Below are positions 1 to 12,129 of a DNA stretch of 64,000 nt, one piece after another. Position 1 is the first letter of the stretch, and each line of letters begins with the position of its first letter. Origin of the DNA: Mytilus trossulus. Taxonomy: Eukaryota; Mollusca; Bivalvia; Mytilida; Mytilidae. The notes under the pieces were generated by a model, which was not told the origin of the DNA, made no database searches, and was given only the letters and a program-made list of their open reading frames with translations. The stretch spans positions 20,666,931 to 20,730,930 of the forward strand of contig NC_086386.1 of assembly GCF_036588685.1 (NCBI RefSeq), given 5' to 3'. The position numbers and the translations under genes are program-made.

Positions 1-532
1 ATTTTTAAGTCGTGAAGGCATTCCGATGTTTTACTATTGCCCAGATTTCCATTACAAAGTATATTTCAAGATTAAGCTATCTGTCTGGGGTTTTTTATTT
101 TTTTTGTTGCATTGAGTTCAGTTTATTGTTGTATATACCTTCTGTATGGATTTTTGAGATATAAACACAGACCATCCATTTGTTTCTTGTTGTTTTTTTG
201 TCCTTTCTTTTTCATTACATTTGGGAAAAAAACCAAACAAAATGTATCATGCATTTATTTGCTTTCTCTATTTTTTATCAAAGTTTACTCAAAAAATATT
301 TTTCATCCACAGCCTGTACATTTATTCCCACAATCTAAACTATTGTACATATGTTTTGTTATGTTTTTAACTGCAGTGACGAAATATTGTTTAGATGTAG
401 TCATTGTATTGTTAGACCTGTCGAATTCTTGTATAACTATGTTTGTTTTTGACAATGGGTAATGATATTCAAGCTTAACGCTCGTCGATAGGTCAATTCT
501 ACTGTAAACTTAATACAGTATTTTGTAGGAAA
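1..532. other. AT-rich leader region upstream of LINE fragment
   Basis: T-rich sequence with no convincing gene. A long open frame at 112-462 (+) begins at a TTG and reads as low-complexity F/Y/C/L residues, so I do not call it coding. By position it may include the 5' untranslated part of the LINE that starts at 533, but nothing in the sequence marks the element's left end. Confidence 0.4.
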
Positions 533-1180
533 ATGATGTATTTAAGAAAAAGACACACTTACTTATTTGAACTGTTCTTGCTTTTTATGGAATGCAAATG
601 TTTAATGTCGGTATGCTATTCTATATATCTTAATTTGTTTCTATTGAAAACAATGTTAACATTTGTTGTATTATTATTGATAATGCTAAGTAATGATGTA
701 GAAGTTAATCCGGGTCCTTTAGGTGTTTTTTTTTCCTCAATTTTTCACCTGAATATTAGAAGTATGCGTAATAATTTAAAGTAGATTAGGTTGAAAACAT
801 TAGTTATGAAGCTGATGTGATTTGTTTAACCGAAACGCATCTTGACAAAAATATAAAAAATGAAGATATTCTTATTGAGGTTTATAATAAAGATCCTTAT
901 AGAAAAGACCGCAATAGCTCAAGAGGAGGAATTATAAGTTATATTAGTAAATTTATTCAAGCCAAACCGAGACCTGATTTGAATTTTCATAATGAAGCAT
1001 TATGGCTTGAAATTACATTCCCTTCTAACAAATTACTCCTTTGTGTTGTACATCGACAACCTTCAAATAACAATACTTTTTGGGATAAATTTCATCAAAT
1101 TGTATACACTAATTTTCTGAAAATCATATGGATACATACGTTATGTAGGGTAATTGTACAGGAAATTTAAATCGACCTTG
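533..1180 (+). pseudogene. 5' fragment of a non-LTR retrotransposon (2A leader + APE endonuclease), broken
   Basis: The frame at 533-784 starts at ATG, carries a hydrophobic leader (residues about 40-52), a 2A motif ending NPGP at 718, then FHLNIRSMRNNL, which fits the first motif of LINE apurinic-type endonucleases (LNxRS). A TAG at 782-784 plus a frame change separates it from 817-1170, which continues with VICLTETHL (the TETxL motif), a GGI-SYIS stretch and VVHRQPS (the usual YRPPS). A second frame change follows near 1110: another frame reads ENHMDTYVM then GNCTGNLNR, like the LGDFN motif. The rest of the endonuclease and the reverse transcriptase are absent. LINE copies usually lose the 5' end, so a surviving 5' end without the RT is less common. 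The closest type by motif is a CR1-like element; this is inference. Confidence 0.82.
695..718 (+). other. 2A-like ribosome-skipping motif (DVEVNPGP)
   Basis: Eight codons read DVEVNPGP, matching the D-V/I-E-x-N-P-G-P consensus of 2A oligopeptides. In 2A peptides the ribosome fails to join the last glycine and proline, releasing the upstream peptide. The motif follows directly on a hydrophobic run (FVVLLLIMLS), so leader and 2A overlap. 2A motifs at the N-terminus of ORF2 proteins are described for APE-type LINEs of molluscs, echinoderms and amphioxus, where some double as signal sequences. Whether this copy is active is not shown, since the frame is broken downstream. Confidence 0.85.
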
Positions 1181-1700
1181 ATTTACGATGTTATTTTCAC
1201 ATCTATTTTCATTTTATTATATACCAATGTTTGAACGGTTGTAGTATTTACACAGCTAACTCTTTTTCATTTACCAACCTTGGTATGTCTATAGTAAATT
1301 TTACGTTTTTTTTTAATTTAATGCTAAACATTGTGCGGTTACAAAATTTAAAAACAACTAGCTAATTGTTTATCATACATAAAGCTTTGTGCGGTATTAA
1401 TGTTAATACGGCTGATAATTTAAAAAAAAAAACATCAAGCCTTGAACGGTTATATTATTTTATATAAAATTTGCCAATAATATGTTCCAACAAACATAAA
1501 AAACAGTCCATTTTTATTACACAATATATATTTTACCTCATTGTTTTTATACAACATTAAATGCACAAATTATGTACAAAATATACATTGGCCGCAATAT
1601 GGACTGTAGTACAAAATTTCCTTAAACTTTGACAATTAAGCCTTTACAGATCTTGTATTGAATCTTGAATTAAAACATAGGCTACATTACATAATTAATA
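1181..1700 (+). repeat. Short irregular direct repeats, possible LINE 3' region
   Basis: Four copies of a short motif related to TTGTGCGGTTA or TTGAACGGTTA recur at about 1231, 1331, 1386 and 1441, in otherwise A/T-only sequence. Near 1655-1675 the text TTGTATTGAATCTTGAAT resembles the short-period tails of CR1-like LINEs. This could be the 3' untranslated part of the same LINE after an internal deletion, which is inference. Confidence 0.35.
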
Positions 1701-4700
1701 CAAAAAAAGTATGATTTGAAAAAGTTGTCTTTTATAGAGGTTAATCCATGAATAAATATACGTCATCAGGGACCGCCCATTTGGGTTGAGCTTTCAGTAT
1801 AAAGTTGAAGTCCTGTGCTGCAATGACTAGTAGATTTAGTTTAGTACATATTTTGTTTGCTGAATAAAAGCAAAATGGACTAGACACAAGAAAATCATAC
1901 TGATGAAGTCTTCTCCATAATACAATATAACGTTACAATACTAGTATAATACAATGCATATAAAGCAAACACTTTATACAATATAACACTAGCTTTCATA
2001 TGTGAAAAAAAGAGGAGAAGAAGTAAAAAGAGAATTATTTTACAAAATAGACTATCGTTTTTTAATTCTTTCTTAAATTTAGAAATAGATTCGACAATGC
2101 GAATGTTTGGATCAAGTTTATTTTATTCACCTATTGAAGAGGGAATAAACGATTCAATAGTTAGGAAAAGTCTACAAAATTGAGCAATAATATCATAGCC
2201 ATTTCGCAACGGGTAGTTAGGTTAGGTTAGGTACAAGATTACATAGGTACTCTGGTGCACTTGTTTGGTTCTTGTAATAAAGCATCTGTAATTTTCTTCT
2301 TCTTTTTTCAAAAAGATATCCAGCCAACTTCAGAATATAATATTAAGTTTTTTTTCAAATATAGGTAGACCTTTTACTATTCTTGTGGCCTCTATTTGCA
2401 AATATCTAATTTATGCGAGTAGCCTATTCCACAATTATCTCACACTTCCGTGTCATATTCAAAAATGGGCCTTATAGAAATTAAATATAGTTTTCCTAAA
2501 TGGTTTCGAGATAATCGGTATTTAAGTAAACGTAAAACATTTAAGTGTTTCTTTACACTTGTAATTAAACTTTCAATAGGATTGTTCCATTTTTGTGTTA
2601 CTACTGAAAATAACTCCCGAGTGCTAATGGCATGTGCTTAAAAATATTTTTTTTACCATTTAGGGAAAAAACTAAGTTCTGGAGTCTCAATAATTGAAAA
2701 AATCATAATTTCTGTATTATCTGGGTATAACACGTATATGAAGAAAGGATAAAGAAAGTCAAGTTGATTCCGATGAAGATATTTTATAATGCATTTACCA
2801 TGTTTACTATCTATTTAGTTTTAATTGAGGTCTGTGAAACCAGGGAAAATTATTTGACTGATTTGATCCACAAAAAAATATTATTATAAAGGTAAAAATG
2901 ATGATATTTTTATAATATAAAATATATATATTATAAAATTGAACATCCCTATAAAATTCCAATTTCACGATTTGCTTAATCTATTTATATCTATATTCAT
3001 GTTTGCATCGCTTACATGGTTGTGGGAGGTCAACTCAATAGTTAATAAGATGTCGTCTAAAAATACACACGAATCGAAGCTTAATATTAGTGTGCCCATG
3101 CCCTGTAAATTGTTTATTTTATACTTAAGGATGTACATCTCTGAGAGGCAAAAAATTTCTCGAATTAAACTTTTTTTCTTAACCTGATTTTGGGTTTGTA
3201 AGACTGTAACAAAATAATTGGAGAAGAAAAAATCACATGGTGGTGCACTTTTATGTTTGCTATGGCCCTTTGAAAATGCCAAATTTTGATTTTTTTCTCA
3301 TTTTTCATCGATTTTTACCTATTTTTGGGCTATTATCCTGACAAATTTCACAGTCCCATAATTAAACTTTTGTTCATACTTTCTAGAACGATGAAGAGGA
3401 CCAATCTGAATAAATTTTACTTTAAAAAAAAAAACTATAGGTAGGTGTTAATATTAGAAAGTTTATCATATTTTGACGCTTTTTTGTGTAAAATTTGCCA
3501 TGCTTTCAATTTTGTATTTTTGTGATTTTTCTCAGTTTTTTAAAAAAGTGCATATTATTTCAATGTTTTTGTTATAAATGATTGAAAAAATACATATTTA
3601 ACAAATTTGAAAAGACCAAAATGATATGGGATGTACATGATTCCTGTAAAATCATTTTTTGTATCCCTCACCCATTTTCTCATAATTTTGGCTAAAAATA
3701 CAGACTTGATTGGTCGTAAAATTTAAAAACTTGATTACTCAAAAACCGTTCATTGTAATAACACAATTTTTTCACAGAGTTATGTTTGATTATGATATTT
3801 TTTAAATTCTTTTTTTCCACGTGTATCACACATTTTTGAATTAATTCAAGAAAGAGATTTTAATGAGACTAAACGAGACTGAAAAGTCAGAAGAATACAT
3901 CCTGAAGATATATTTTGAATAAATGTTTTGCATTGTTATAAATAAAATATGAGAACTTGAGTCGAATCGGTGACAATGAATTTACAAAAAGTCGAAAGTT
4001 TAGAATAGTGTTTCTTATGATTTAAAATTGTATGAAAAATCAGTTAACAGAAAAAAAGTTATCCCGTTTATTATTTTTCATGACACAGTACTTAAAAGTA
4101 AATAAATTGATACGTAATGAAATAACCTCGACACCTTATAACTTCATAACATGTCTAACATATCTTGTTTCAAGTACAATATCTAAGATATTCATGCAGT
4201 TCGAGACCTTTTTTATCGACATATTTGTGTAATAAGGCAAGATTTGATATTTAGTAACACGGAAGTTTTATTATAAGGCAAGCGTAGAGGACAAACTAGA
4301 TACTAAATTTAGATAAAAAAAAGGTATAAAAACAAATGATACCGGGTAAGTGATACCGCATATTAGAAAACTGAGGCACATTCAAATACTTCGGTAGGTC
4401 ATAACCTGAAGGTAATTAAATTATTGTTAGAGTTTAGGATATCTGGGTAGGTAAGAAAATAACATGTCTTAAAAACGTTTTTTTTACTAGTGAATTATGT
4501 GAATCTCTCGGCTTATTTTTACCATTGTGAGGGGATAGAGAAATAAAATGTAAGTTATACAAAATAAAAGCAGTAGGTATAATAAACTCAAGTTTATGGC
4601 CCGTCGAATACCTTTGTATGCGGGATTTTGAGAATTTTTAATGATAGTTGAGCGTGACAGATCATTTGAAGTATTATTATTACACACGAACTATGCTCGT

Positions 4701-4740
4701 CTAGACCACACTTTAACTATTTCTAATTTTTTGAAAGAAG
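1701..4740. other. AT-rich spacer without a supported gene
   Basis: No exon with splice sites and recognisable protein was seen. Open frames at 2450-2641, 2939-3187 and 2965-3282 are AT-driven and overlap one another on both strands. The stretch 3130-3850 contains long poly-T runs and looks like old repeat sequence. Confidence 0.5.
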
Positions 4741-4826
4741 TATATGGTATAGTTGCTTGCATCTATGTCATTTTGGTCTTTGGTAGATTGATGACATGTG
4801 TCATTGGCAATCATACCACATCTTCT
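4741..4826 (+). repeat. Fragment of a dispersed mussel repeat
   Basis: Ends with CATTGGCAATCATACCACA followed by TCTTC. The same phrase ends the copy at 43440-43560 and appears in variant form at 44880-44935 and, inverted, at 46180-46270. The family is common in Mytilus. The open frame at 4641-4946 crosses this repeat and is not a gene. Confidence 0.6.
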
Positions 4827-7438
4827 GAATTTTGTATTAAGAACAGAAACATTCTTTGGAGCATATTCAAGATGAACAACAAATCATTTTTATTATCTAC
4901 GACGCTTTTTTTAGCGCGGAAATATATAAGGAATATGGAATTATGATTCAATGTTATTATTTTCCTGCAAAAAAGCAAACCATAATGTTTTCTTAAAGGA
5001 ACACACCAAGTATCCGTTAATGATCATTTACAATAAAGGAAAGAGATTTTGTAAGGTATCATCCATGTTTATCTTAGTTTGCACATATCATTTCAATACA
5101 GATTATTTTACCCCTACACGGAAAGTTCAGGTAATAATTGCATCTTTATGAAAGTAATATTTAAATTGAAAAATAGTGGAATCGAAGACCATCGAGCGTT
5201 ATGGTGTTTTGTTTAATCATCTGCCTTTTGTTTGAAACATCACAGGAGTTTTGTTCTCATATTAATAATAACATCTGATAAGCATTGACGACTAAATCCG
5301 AATCATTGATTACTTACTTAGGTGAACAAATATATTGAAAATATTTCAAATAACATGATAAAAATGATTTATAGAAATTGATTACTTTGAATTCTGGATT
5401 TAAAATAGCGGTTATCACATGGGACAACATAATCTGATTCTGTTGTAACTTAAGAGCAGCATACAATATTTATATGGTAAGGAATGTTAACTTTTTAAAG
5501 TTTTGTGCGATAAAGTGATATGAATGATTCAGATTTTAATTATAGATTTTTTTTAAATTCTACCTTTAAAACAAATAGAATATATTTTGATATGTGGCAA
5601 CACATGAAGAAGAATATATGGAATATTATCTGCACAAAGATATTTTTTTGTAATACAGAAAATCAAATAACTGTTGAAAAAAATTGAAATAATCGACAAA
5701 ATATATAAACCATTTTGATAGGTTTTGCCTATTGGAAATACATCTAAATAAAATTTAACTTGCTTTTTTTTTATCTTATATTACATTTAATTTGATACAT
5801 TTTGTTTTGATTTTTTTTCAATATTTTCTGGGTAAGCCATTCCGTTTAACGTTGAATTGGGCTTTTTTTGTTATTAAGAAATAAAGCAAACGGTTAATTT
5901 GTAATGTTTATTTTAACACAACGATACAAAATCCAAGTGAAATTATAGACAAAAATATAATATAGGACAATTATTTGTTATTGTTTGGAAATAAGCATAA
6001 ATGAGGATATTATAAATATAAGTATTACATTTAATACCATAGTACATAATTAGAGCAATATTTAATCTAATTTTTGTTGTATTTTATACAAATAAAAGTA
6101 TATGATTTGTAAAGGTCTATTGGGCTTAAATTCGAACATTTTGATTCAAAATATTGAAAACGAAATGCACGGTGTTCACAGCAGTTGGACCTGATTATTT
6201 TGGGCAAGTATGGATATATACTGTATATTTTACTTTGAACCGGCTCTGCATTGTGCTTGAAATTTGACACAACAAGATATCTGGCATATACTGGATGTGT
6301 TCAAAGAACTGAAAAAAAATGAAATTGGATTTTTACACAATATGGTCCAATATAAAAAAAAATCTATGTACATGGTTTGATTCGGGACATCTATGGAAAT
6401 CAATTATATATATATATATGTTGCCTTTATTTAAAGGGTTCCATAAATCAATAACCTTTGAAAACGTTTTAACTTTTATTGAATTTGATGAAAACTTTCT
6501 GTGATAAACAGAAAATATTCTCTTTTTGTCAATAAACAGGTAGATACTGAAGGATGACTAAGTTTGTTTTAAGTTAACATTAACATATATATATATATTA
6601 AATTTCGATGATTACGGATACATTCGACATAGGTTTTGGCAGTTGATAAAGGAATATTTTTTCAATTACTTGTAAAACGGAAAACCAATTGTACTGTATA
6701 TGTCAACTTACCACACCATTTGTAAACAGAGGACTACCCCGACAAAAATATATGAATACAGGCAAAGACAACCAACAACGAACAGCACATGGTTCTATTG
6801 AATTTGAAATCGAGCAGACAGACACATTGCAAACAACTCTTAACTTTTCATATCAAAATAGAGGAATTGACATTACCCCTTTTGTTTTATACAAATTTGC
6901 AACCATAAAATGGTATGGCGTCTTCGTCTTTGCCCTAAAACCAAACTGGAATATACTTTGGTGGTTATGGTCTTAATTATTTGTGAGTTTTTGTCCAAAA
7001 GGAGGTCAAAAGCAATATTTTTCAAGTTTCTGGACAAAAAACGCTGGTGTAAGTGAATGTCATTTTATAAAATTAAACATGTTACACAACGTTCCATAAC
7101 TTTAAAAGATCTACTAAAACGCTTTTTGTTGTTATTGTCGTATCCGCCTAGAAATAAAGAACAAAAAAGGGGTACGGAAATAAGCAATTCCTAAATCTTT
7201 GTTTTAATTTTTTTTGTTTGACCAAATGCATTGACTTTTAAATAATCTTTTTTTTTTAATTTTTTATTGATCTTTTTGGTGTTCAAACTAAAGTGGATAC
7301 ATACATGTTTACAATACATAAATAAATAACATGATATTTTTATGGCATTGTTATACTATTGCTATTTTACGAAGTAAATGATCTCAGTATATCATCCCTC
7401 TTACGGATACTTTGGAATACATTAAAACATATATGATA
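4827..7438. other. AT-rich spacer without a supported gene
   Basis: Mostly A/T runs and microsatellite scraps such as the TA runs at 6406-6419 and 6587-6600. An open frame at 6689-6976 (+) is richer in charged and polar residues than its surroundings but begins at a TTG and matches nothing I know. Confidence 0.5.
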
Positions 7439-7905
7439 TCAAATCAAAAATAAATTTAGTTGAATAACTTCCATAAATCCAACCCATCTGTCGACAAATG
7501 ACTCGAGTTTGTCTTTAGACAGATATGAATATTCGAATATCTCCAGCCGTCTTTTCAAAAATTTAAGAAACGCTTGCACAGATATTAACAGTCTGTCTAA
7601 TTGTGTGTTCTTAGCACAGTTGATGGAATACTTTGCCTGTAGAATACAATAATTTAAAACTAAGTTATCAGAATTCAATACACCAAAAATTACACTGTCT
7701 TTGTTCAAAAATATTTTCACTCCAAAAACTAAATACCACCAATTAGAAAATTCTCTCCAAAATTGTTTTATTTCTGTACATTCAAAAAAAATATGCTTTA
7801 TGGTCTCTATTTCTTTACAACTGGCACATTCATTAGTTAAGGAAATATTATATTTTTCAAGAAGATAATTATGTCAGACTATTATGTGAAACATGTCATG
7901 GTCAA
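7439..7905 (-). pseudogene. C-terminal end of an L1/Tx1-like LINE ORF2
   Basis: Read on the minus strand, the frame gives NYLLEKYNISLTNECASC, then a zinc-knuckle arrangement C-x2-C-x7-H-x4-C (ECASC ... KHIFFEC), then EIKQFWREFSNWW and, nearer the end, NYCILQAKYSI. This is the usual layout of the tail of L1/Tx1-type LINE proteins: a zf-RVT-like knuckle, a W-rich stretch and the closing NYCIL.AKY block. One TGA interrupts the frame near 7873 just before HNYLLEKY, and nothing recognisable precedes it. A fragment of the same broad family but of an earlier part of ORF2 lies at 62805-64000. Confidence 0.8.
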
Positions 7906-8577
7906 CCACCTTTCACAAGTTTCAGTTATTCATTCCAAACATTGCTAAGTTATAAAAAGCAATTTCGAAATGCAAACTGAGTTTAACAATGTCAATAAAA
8001 ATAAATGTTCTCACATTCTTATCAGCGAAAAATGCCAAAGTTATAATACGTTTAAAAAATTATCCATCTGTACCTAACTGAGAAATATTTAAAAAACATA
8101 TAAACAATTCAATAAAAAATTCTCTAACAAGTTATAGCTTAAACTCCTTGGTGGTGTTCATCCACAACCTTTATATATGTTATGTATTATCATGAACTAC
8201 AACTTTCATTTCAATATTAAGGATGAACACGAATGCGGCCACTTTCGTTTTAAACGGAAACCGTCTAAAATTTAACTAAAATTATAGAATTTTGAAGATT
8301 CCCGGTATTAAGCATGACTTAATGGTGCTACATCCCGATTTATGTGCATTGTATTGTCAAAAACAGCCCATATTTATGTAGCAGAGGCATACAACTGTCC
8401 AATTAATAACTAAAATTTTACATTTTAATAATTTTGTAAAACTGTTATATTTTGGGGCCAAAAAGTGGTCTTACCGGACCTACTCCTTTCCACGTAAAAA
8501 TGATAAAGCAGATTGTAATAAGTAAGTTAAGTTATGTTGCGTGTTGATATGCCTGCACCCTACCTTATTCATTCTTT
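7906..8577. other. Spacer between two retroelement fragments
   Basis: No gene seen. AT-rich, with no clear repeat boundary. It may contain more decayed LINE sequence upstream of the fragment at 7439-7905. Confidence 0.4.
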
Positions 8578-9150
8578 TTGCCAATTTGTTTCATATGTTC
8601 TTTTCAAGCTGACTGCATACACATACCTCTTAAGAAGAAAGAGAATAACTTAGCTATTTCCTTTAAATTTACCTTCCGCTATATAAATAATGTCCACTCA
8701 CTAAATACTCATACTAATTTAAGATTTGGTGAATATATGTTTAACGCAACTATCCAATCAAACTACAACAGCTACAACTGAGTCTTCCTCGTAGCATGAC
8801 ATGAATCTAAAAATTGACAATGGTGGTCGGTTAAAAACTAAACTTTTCGACCAAAGAGATGATTTCATCCCTCAATTGTCAAATTTCCATTTCTAGGAAG
8901 CATTTATACGGAGAACATAACCCACGATTGTAACGATATTACCGGGTTTGTATTTTCTATCATGATTTTCTTTATAAAGTGTTGCTGTTCACAGGGAAGT
9001 TATCAAACCGATATTTTCAAAATGGTTTAGTTGAAATTATTCCTTCATACATTTAACGGACGCCAACGCGAGTTGGTAAACTGTTGTAGAATATCCGTTT
9101 CACAGATGAGACCGGATATATGCCTTAATAAACATGTTAAAGTGTGTGTC
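8578..9150 (+). pseudogene. Reverse transcriptase fragment with YINN in place of YIDD
   Basis: The open frame at 8578-8781 contains AISFKFTFRYINN followed by V-H-S-LN and RFGEY, which fits the mussel RT family pattern ISFNFTFRYIDDVLSLN. The catalytic pair at 8686-8691 is Asn-Asn instead of Asp-Asp. After a frame change, LKIDNGGRLKTKLFDQRDDF is readable from about 8812, and the decayed RT tail (DxFLDRGLLLTRKLLNQ type) can be followed to about 9150. Multiple stops follow. The same C-terminal block occurs at 34800-35160 and, in a more distant form, at 25502-26090 (minus). Confidence 0.75.
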
Positions 9151-9600
9151 AAATTGAAATTTACTACATACGTTCATTACGAGGTAAACCTTAATAAATA
9201 TTGACCAAAATTGGGTTTTGACATATTTTACCAAGTTCACTGAACATAAAAAAATTGCTGGTGCGATGGTACTTTATGGACGTATATTCTCTTTTATTAC
9301 TTGATTTCCATTTTATCAATAGCAAATGAGCCAGTCTCCAAAATATGTTTTTTTCAATCCCAAAGTAATAAATGCACAACCATTTACATCATTTTGCTAT
9401 ATTGTGATGCATTATTACGTGGTAAAAGATTTTGAAAAAAATTAACACAACATATGTCATGGTTAATATATTTGGAATTGCTTAACGTCAGATGGTAAAT
9501 ATTGTATGTATTATCTGAACTAGATCAAATTACCAACACACATACAAATGGTGGGTCTTATTGAATTTTTTACTGTCACGTACGCACCCTTCGAATAGTT
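9151..9600. other. Spacer
   Basis: No gene or known repeat boundary recognised. The open frame at 9191-9379 (minus) has no identifiable content. Confidence 0.4.
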
Positions 9601-9612
9601 TTCGCAAGGAAC

Positions 9613-9834
9613 CTATCTATAAGGGCGATTGCCACTGACTCTACACCAGGCACCGGGTTGAACGTTCCCATTCTCATCGGACGTGGTTGCGTACTTGTAC
9701 ATCCCGGACAGACAAACATGCGACCCTCTTTGACGAGGGTAGAAATGCCGGTCTGACGAAGACCTGTAATCCCATATTAATATTACGTAGTCACTGTTGT
9801 GGTGCACGTGGTTGTCAAACGAATTAGAAAACAT
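9613..9834 (-). other. Unrecognised 73-codon frame in a GC-richer island
   Basis: An ATG-initiated frame on the minus strand ends in polar, glycine-rich sequence (GMYKYATTSDENGNVQPGAW then CRVSGNRPYR). The region about 9600-9830 is clearly richer in G, C and CpG than the flanks. It has two cysteines and no membrane segment. No family is recognised. It could be a terminal exon of a real gene or a piece of a repeat with its own base composition. Confidence 0.3.
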
Positions 9835-10235
9835 GTCTAATAGACAACCATCTTTTCACTAGACTATCCGTAATACTACACAAAAACAAACTTCAAATAA
9901 TCAGATACATTGTAAAAAGTTTATTGTGTTTCTTTGTACCCTTCCAGGGTTGATAAAAAAGATAAACAGTAAGCAACACCGACTAACAATACAATCATAT
10001 TCTCGCCAGATGCAATGAACATTGTTAAAAGGAATTAATAGAATGAGTTTTTTTTATTTACATGAAGCAGAAAGAAACGGTTTAATCTCGCAAATATGTT
10101 CTCCTTTAATTCTGCGATCAAACAGCGTTTGTACAAAAAAACAGATACATAACTAGTGTTTTACTGTATTTGTCCTTATACACCAAAAAACCAAAGCTTA
10201 GGCAAGATAGAGTCAGCTATGTATAGTGATACAAC
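9835..10235. other. Spacer
   Basis: Nothing beyond AT-rich sequence is seen. Confidence 0.4.
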
Positions 10236-10500
10236 TAAAGATGAAAACTGCAGAGATAGTTCATGTAAATGTAGCGGAATTTGATGAGACTGTTATTAAA
10301 GTGAGAGGGTTAGCGCTATAGAACCAGGTTTAATCCACCATTTTCTACATTTGAAAATGCCTGTACCAAGTCAGGAATATGACAGTTCTTGTCCATTCGT
10401 TTTTGATGCGTTTTGTTTTTTGATTTTGCCATGTGATTATGAACTTTCCAAATTGATTTTCCTCTGAGTTCAGTATTTTTGTGATTTTACTTTTTTCATA
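10236..10500 (+). repeat. Dispersed mussel repeat
   Basis: Contains the phrases AATCCACCATTTTCTACATT, GTACCAAGTCAGGAATATGA and TTCTTGTCCATTCG, which I know as part of a high-copy Mytilus repeat. An inverted partner of the last part is at 44335-44375, and a related block is at 30790-30860. Confidence 0.6.
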
Positions 10501-10784
10501 GATACTGTAAACTTATCTTTCTAAACACAGGCACTTTTTTCTGTCAATATGGGGTTTACTATCCATACCAGTACTACAAAAACACAAGGTAGCTAACGGG
10601 AATTTTCAATGTGTTCGCTTCAACCAATATTTTATTACCTTCCCTTGCCCCTTTCACGAATAAAAGTACACCAGTCTTTCGGTATACCTATGTGAAGAGC
10701 TTTACTTAGCGAGGGTTTGTAAACGTGCAAATTCCCTGGCATTTTCTGTACACGTGGCATTGGATTAAATATCCCTATTTGAAA

Positions 10785-11110
10785 ATAAACAGGTTGTTAC
10801 TTCAATGTTTGTTTTGATTGGATGTTGTTATCTCAACATGCAGTGGCAAATATTTCAGAAATGTTCAGAACGACTCCAAGTTAACAATTGTTATCAAAAG
10901 GTAGGTATGATGGTTGTCGAGGATAAACAACGAAAAAACAGAGTAAATTAAAACAGAGTAAATTGGTTAAAGACAGCTATTCAGACTTGCAGCATGCCAC
11001 CTTCGGGACCTGTAATTAGCTAGTTTTTGCAAGGGATCGCTAACGTACAATCTTGTGGCACTCTCTGCACACGATATGTCATATTGAACGTCCAATATGC
11101 CCATCAATTT
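10785..11110 (+). repeat. Dispersed mussel repeat ('cagtggcaaatatttca' family)
   Basis: Core CAGTGGCAAATATTTCA at about 10841. The same core is at about 12964 (+), and its reverse complement is at 56862-56880. The copy extends through the 'ctttcgggacc' block near 11000 and the text on 'gtggcactctctgcac' near 11055. No coding content. Confidence 0.55.
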
Positions 11111-11454
11111 TTGGACAGAAATCTTTTAAAATTAGTTTGAAACCAATTATTGTGTTATTATTTTTTAATATCTTTTCAGAAAAAATGATTATGAAATGGA
11201 ATTTGGATGTACATATTTGTGTGGGTAAGCAGATTTCAATTGCATACTGCGTTAAGATAAATATTATTCGTCGGAGGTAGCGGCGTCAGCAATTTTTTAG
11301 TTTGTGCATAGGTTAGTATATTAATAACTGCTCGTGGTAGGTCGATACTATTTGGTATTCAGTGTTATAAGCATTGGCACATGTCATTGCCATTGATATT
11401 ATATTGCTTCGTTCCCTCTGACATTGTGTACATGTTGTACTTAGTGTTAGGTCC

Positions 11455-12020
11455 ATAATCGAGGGTCTGGGATGTATATAAGAAGATGTGGTAAGAGTGC
11501 CAATGAGACAACCCTCCGTCCTAGTCAGAATTGGTGATAGGTCAAAGCGCGGCCTTCAGTGCGGAGCTTTGTCTCACATCGAACAGCAAGCTATAAAGGG
11601 GCACCAAAATGACTAGTGTAAAACTACTAAAACAGGTCTTTTCTATATAAAAAAAACCCGAAAAATGAGAAACACTTCGAACCACATCTGAAAACGAACC
11701 ACTGAACTAAAGGTGGCCGACATAGGACAGGTTCAAACAAAGTTTTTTCGCCAATTAATATTAGTTTATTTTTTCCCCCTCTTTTTCTGTCTTGACATTT
11801 TTCATCATTTAAACTCCGTCCTGACCAAAGCCTAATGACCATAAGAAAACGAATAAACCGTTGAGCAAACGTCACCATGTCATAGAAAAAAACAAAGACC
11901 GAGAAAATGAACAAACTAAGGTTGACGTCAACTCCGAAAAAAACTGACACATTTATACTTGTATCATTAGCTACGGTGTTCTTACTTAATTGGTACGGAC
12001 ATGCATCGTATATTAACAAG
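11455..12020. repeat. Dispersed mussel repeat fragment
   Basis: Begins near 'agaagatgtggtaagagtgcc aatgagacaac', which is the reverse of the repeat ends at 4800 and 43540, and continues through sequence on a proline/arginine-like minus frame at 11627-12019. That frame starts in repeat DNA, has no known domain, and is judged non-genic. Confidence 0.5.
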
Positions 12021-12129
12021 TAAGAAAATAGAACATCAGCTCATGTCGTTGTTTTTGTTGATAACAGTCTGATCTATACGATTCAATTGCATATCTTTAA
12101 TTATGATTTAGGTTATTCTGTTTAAATAG

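Noticed and set aside
6689..6976. 95-codon frame with polar content
   Set aside because: Starts at a non-ATG codon, no splice sites or family seen; kept only as a remark in the spacer entry.
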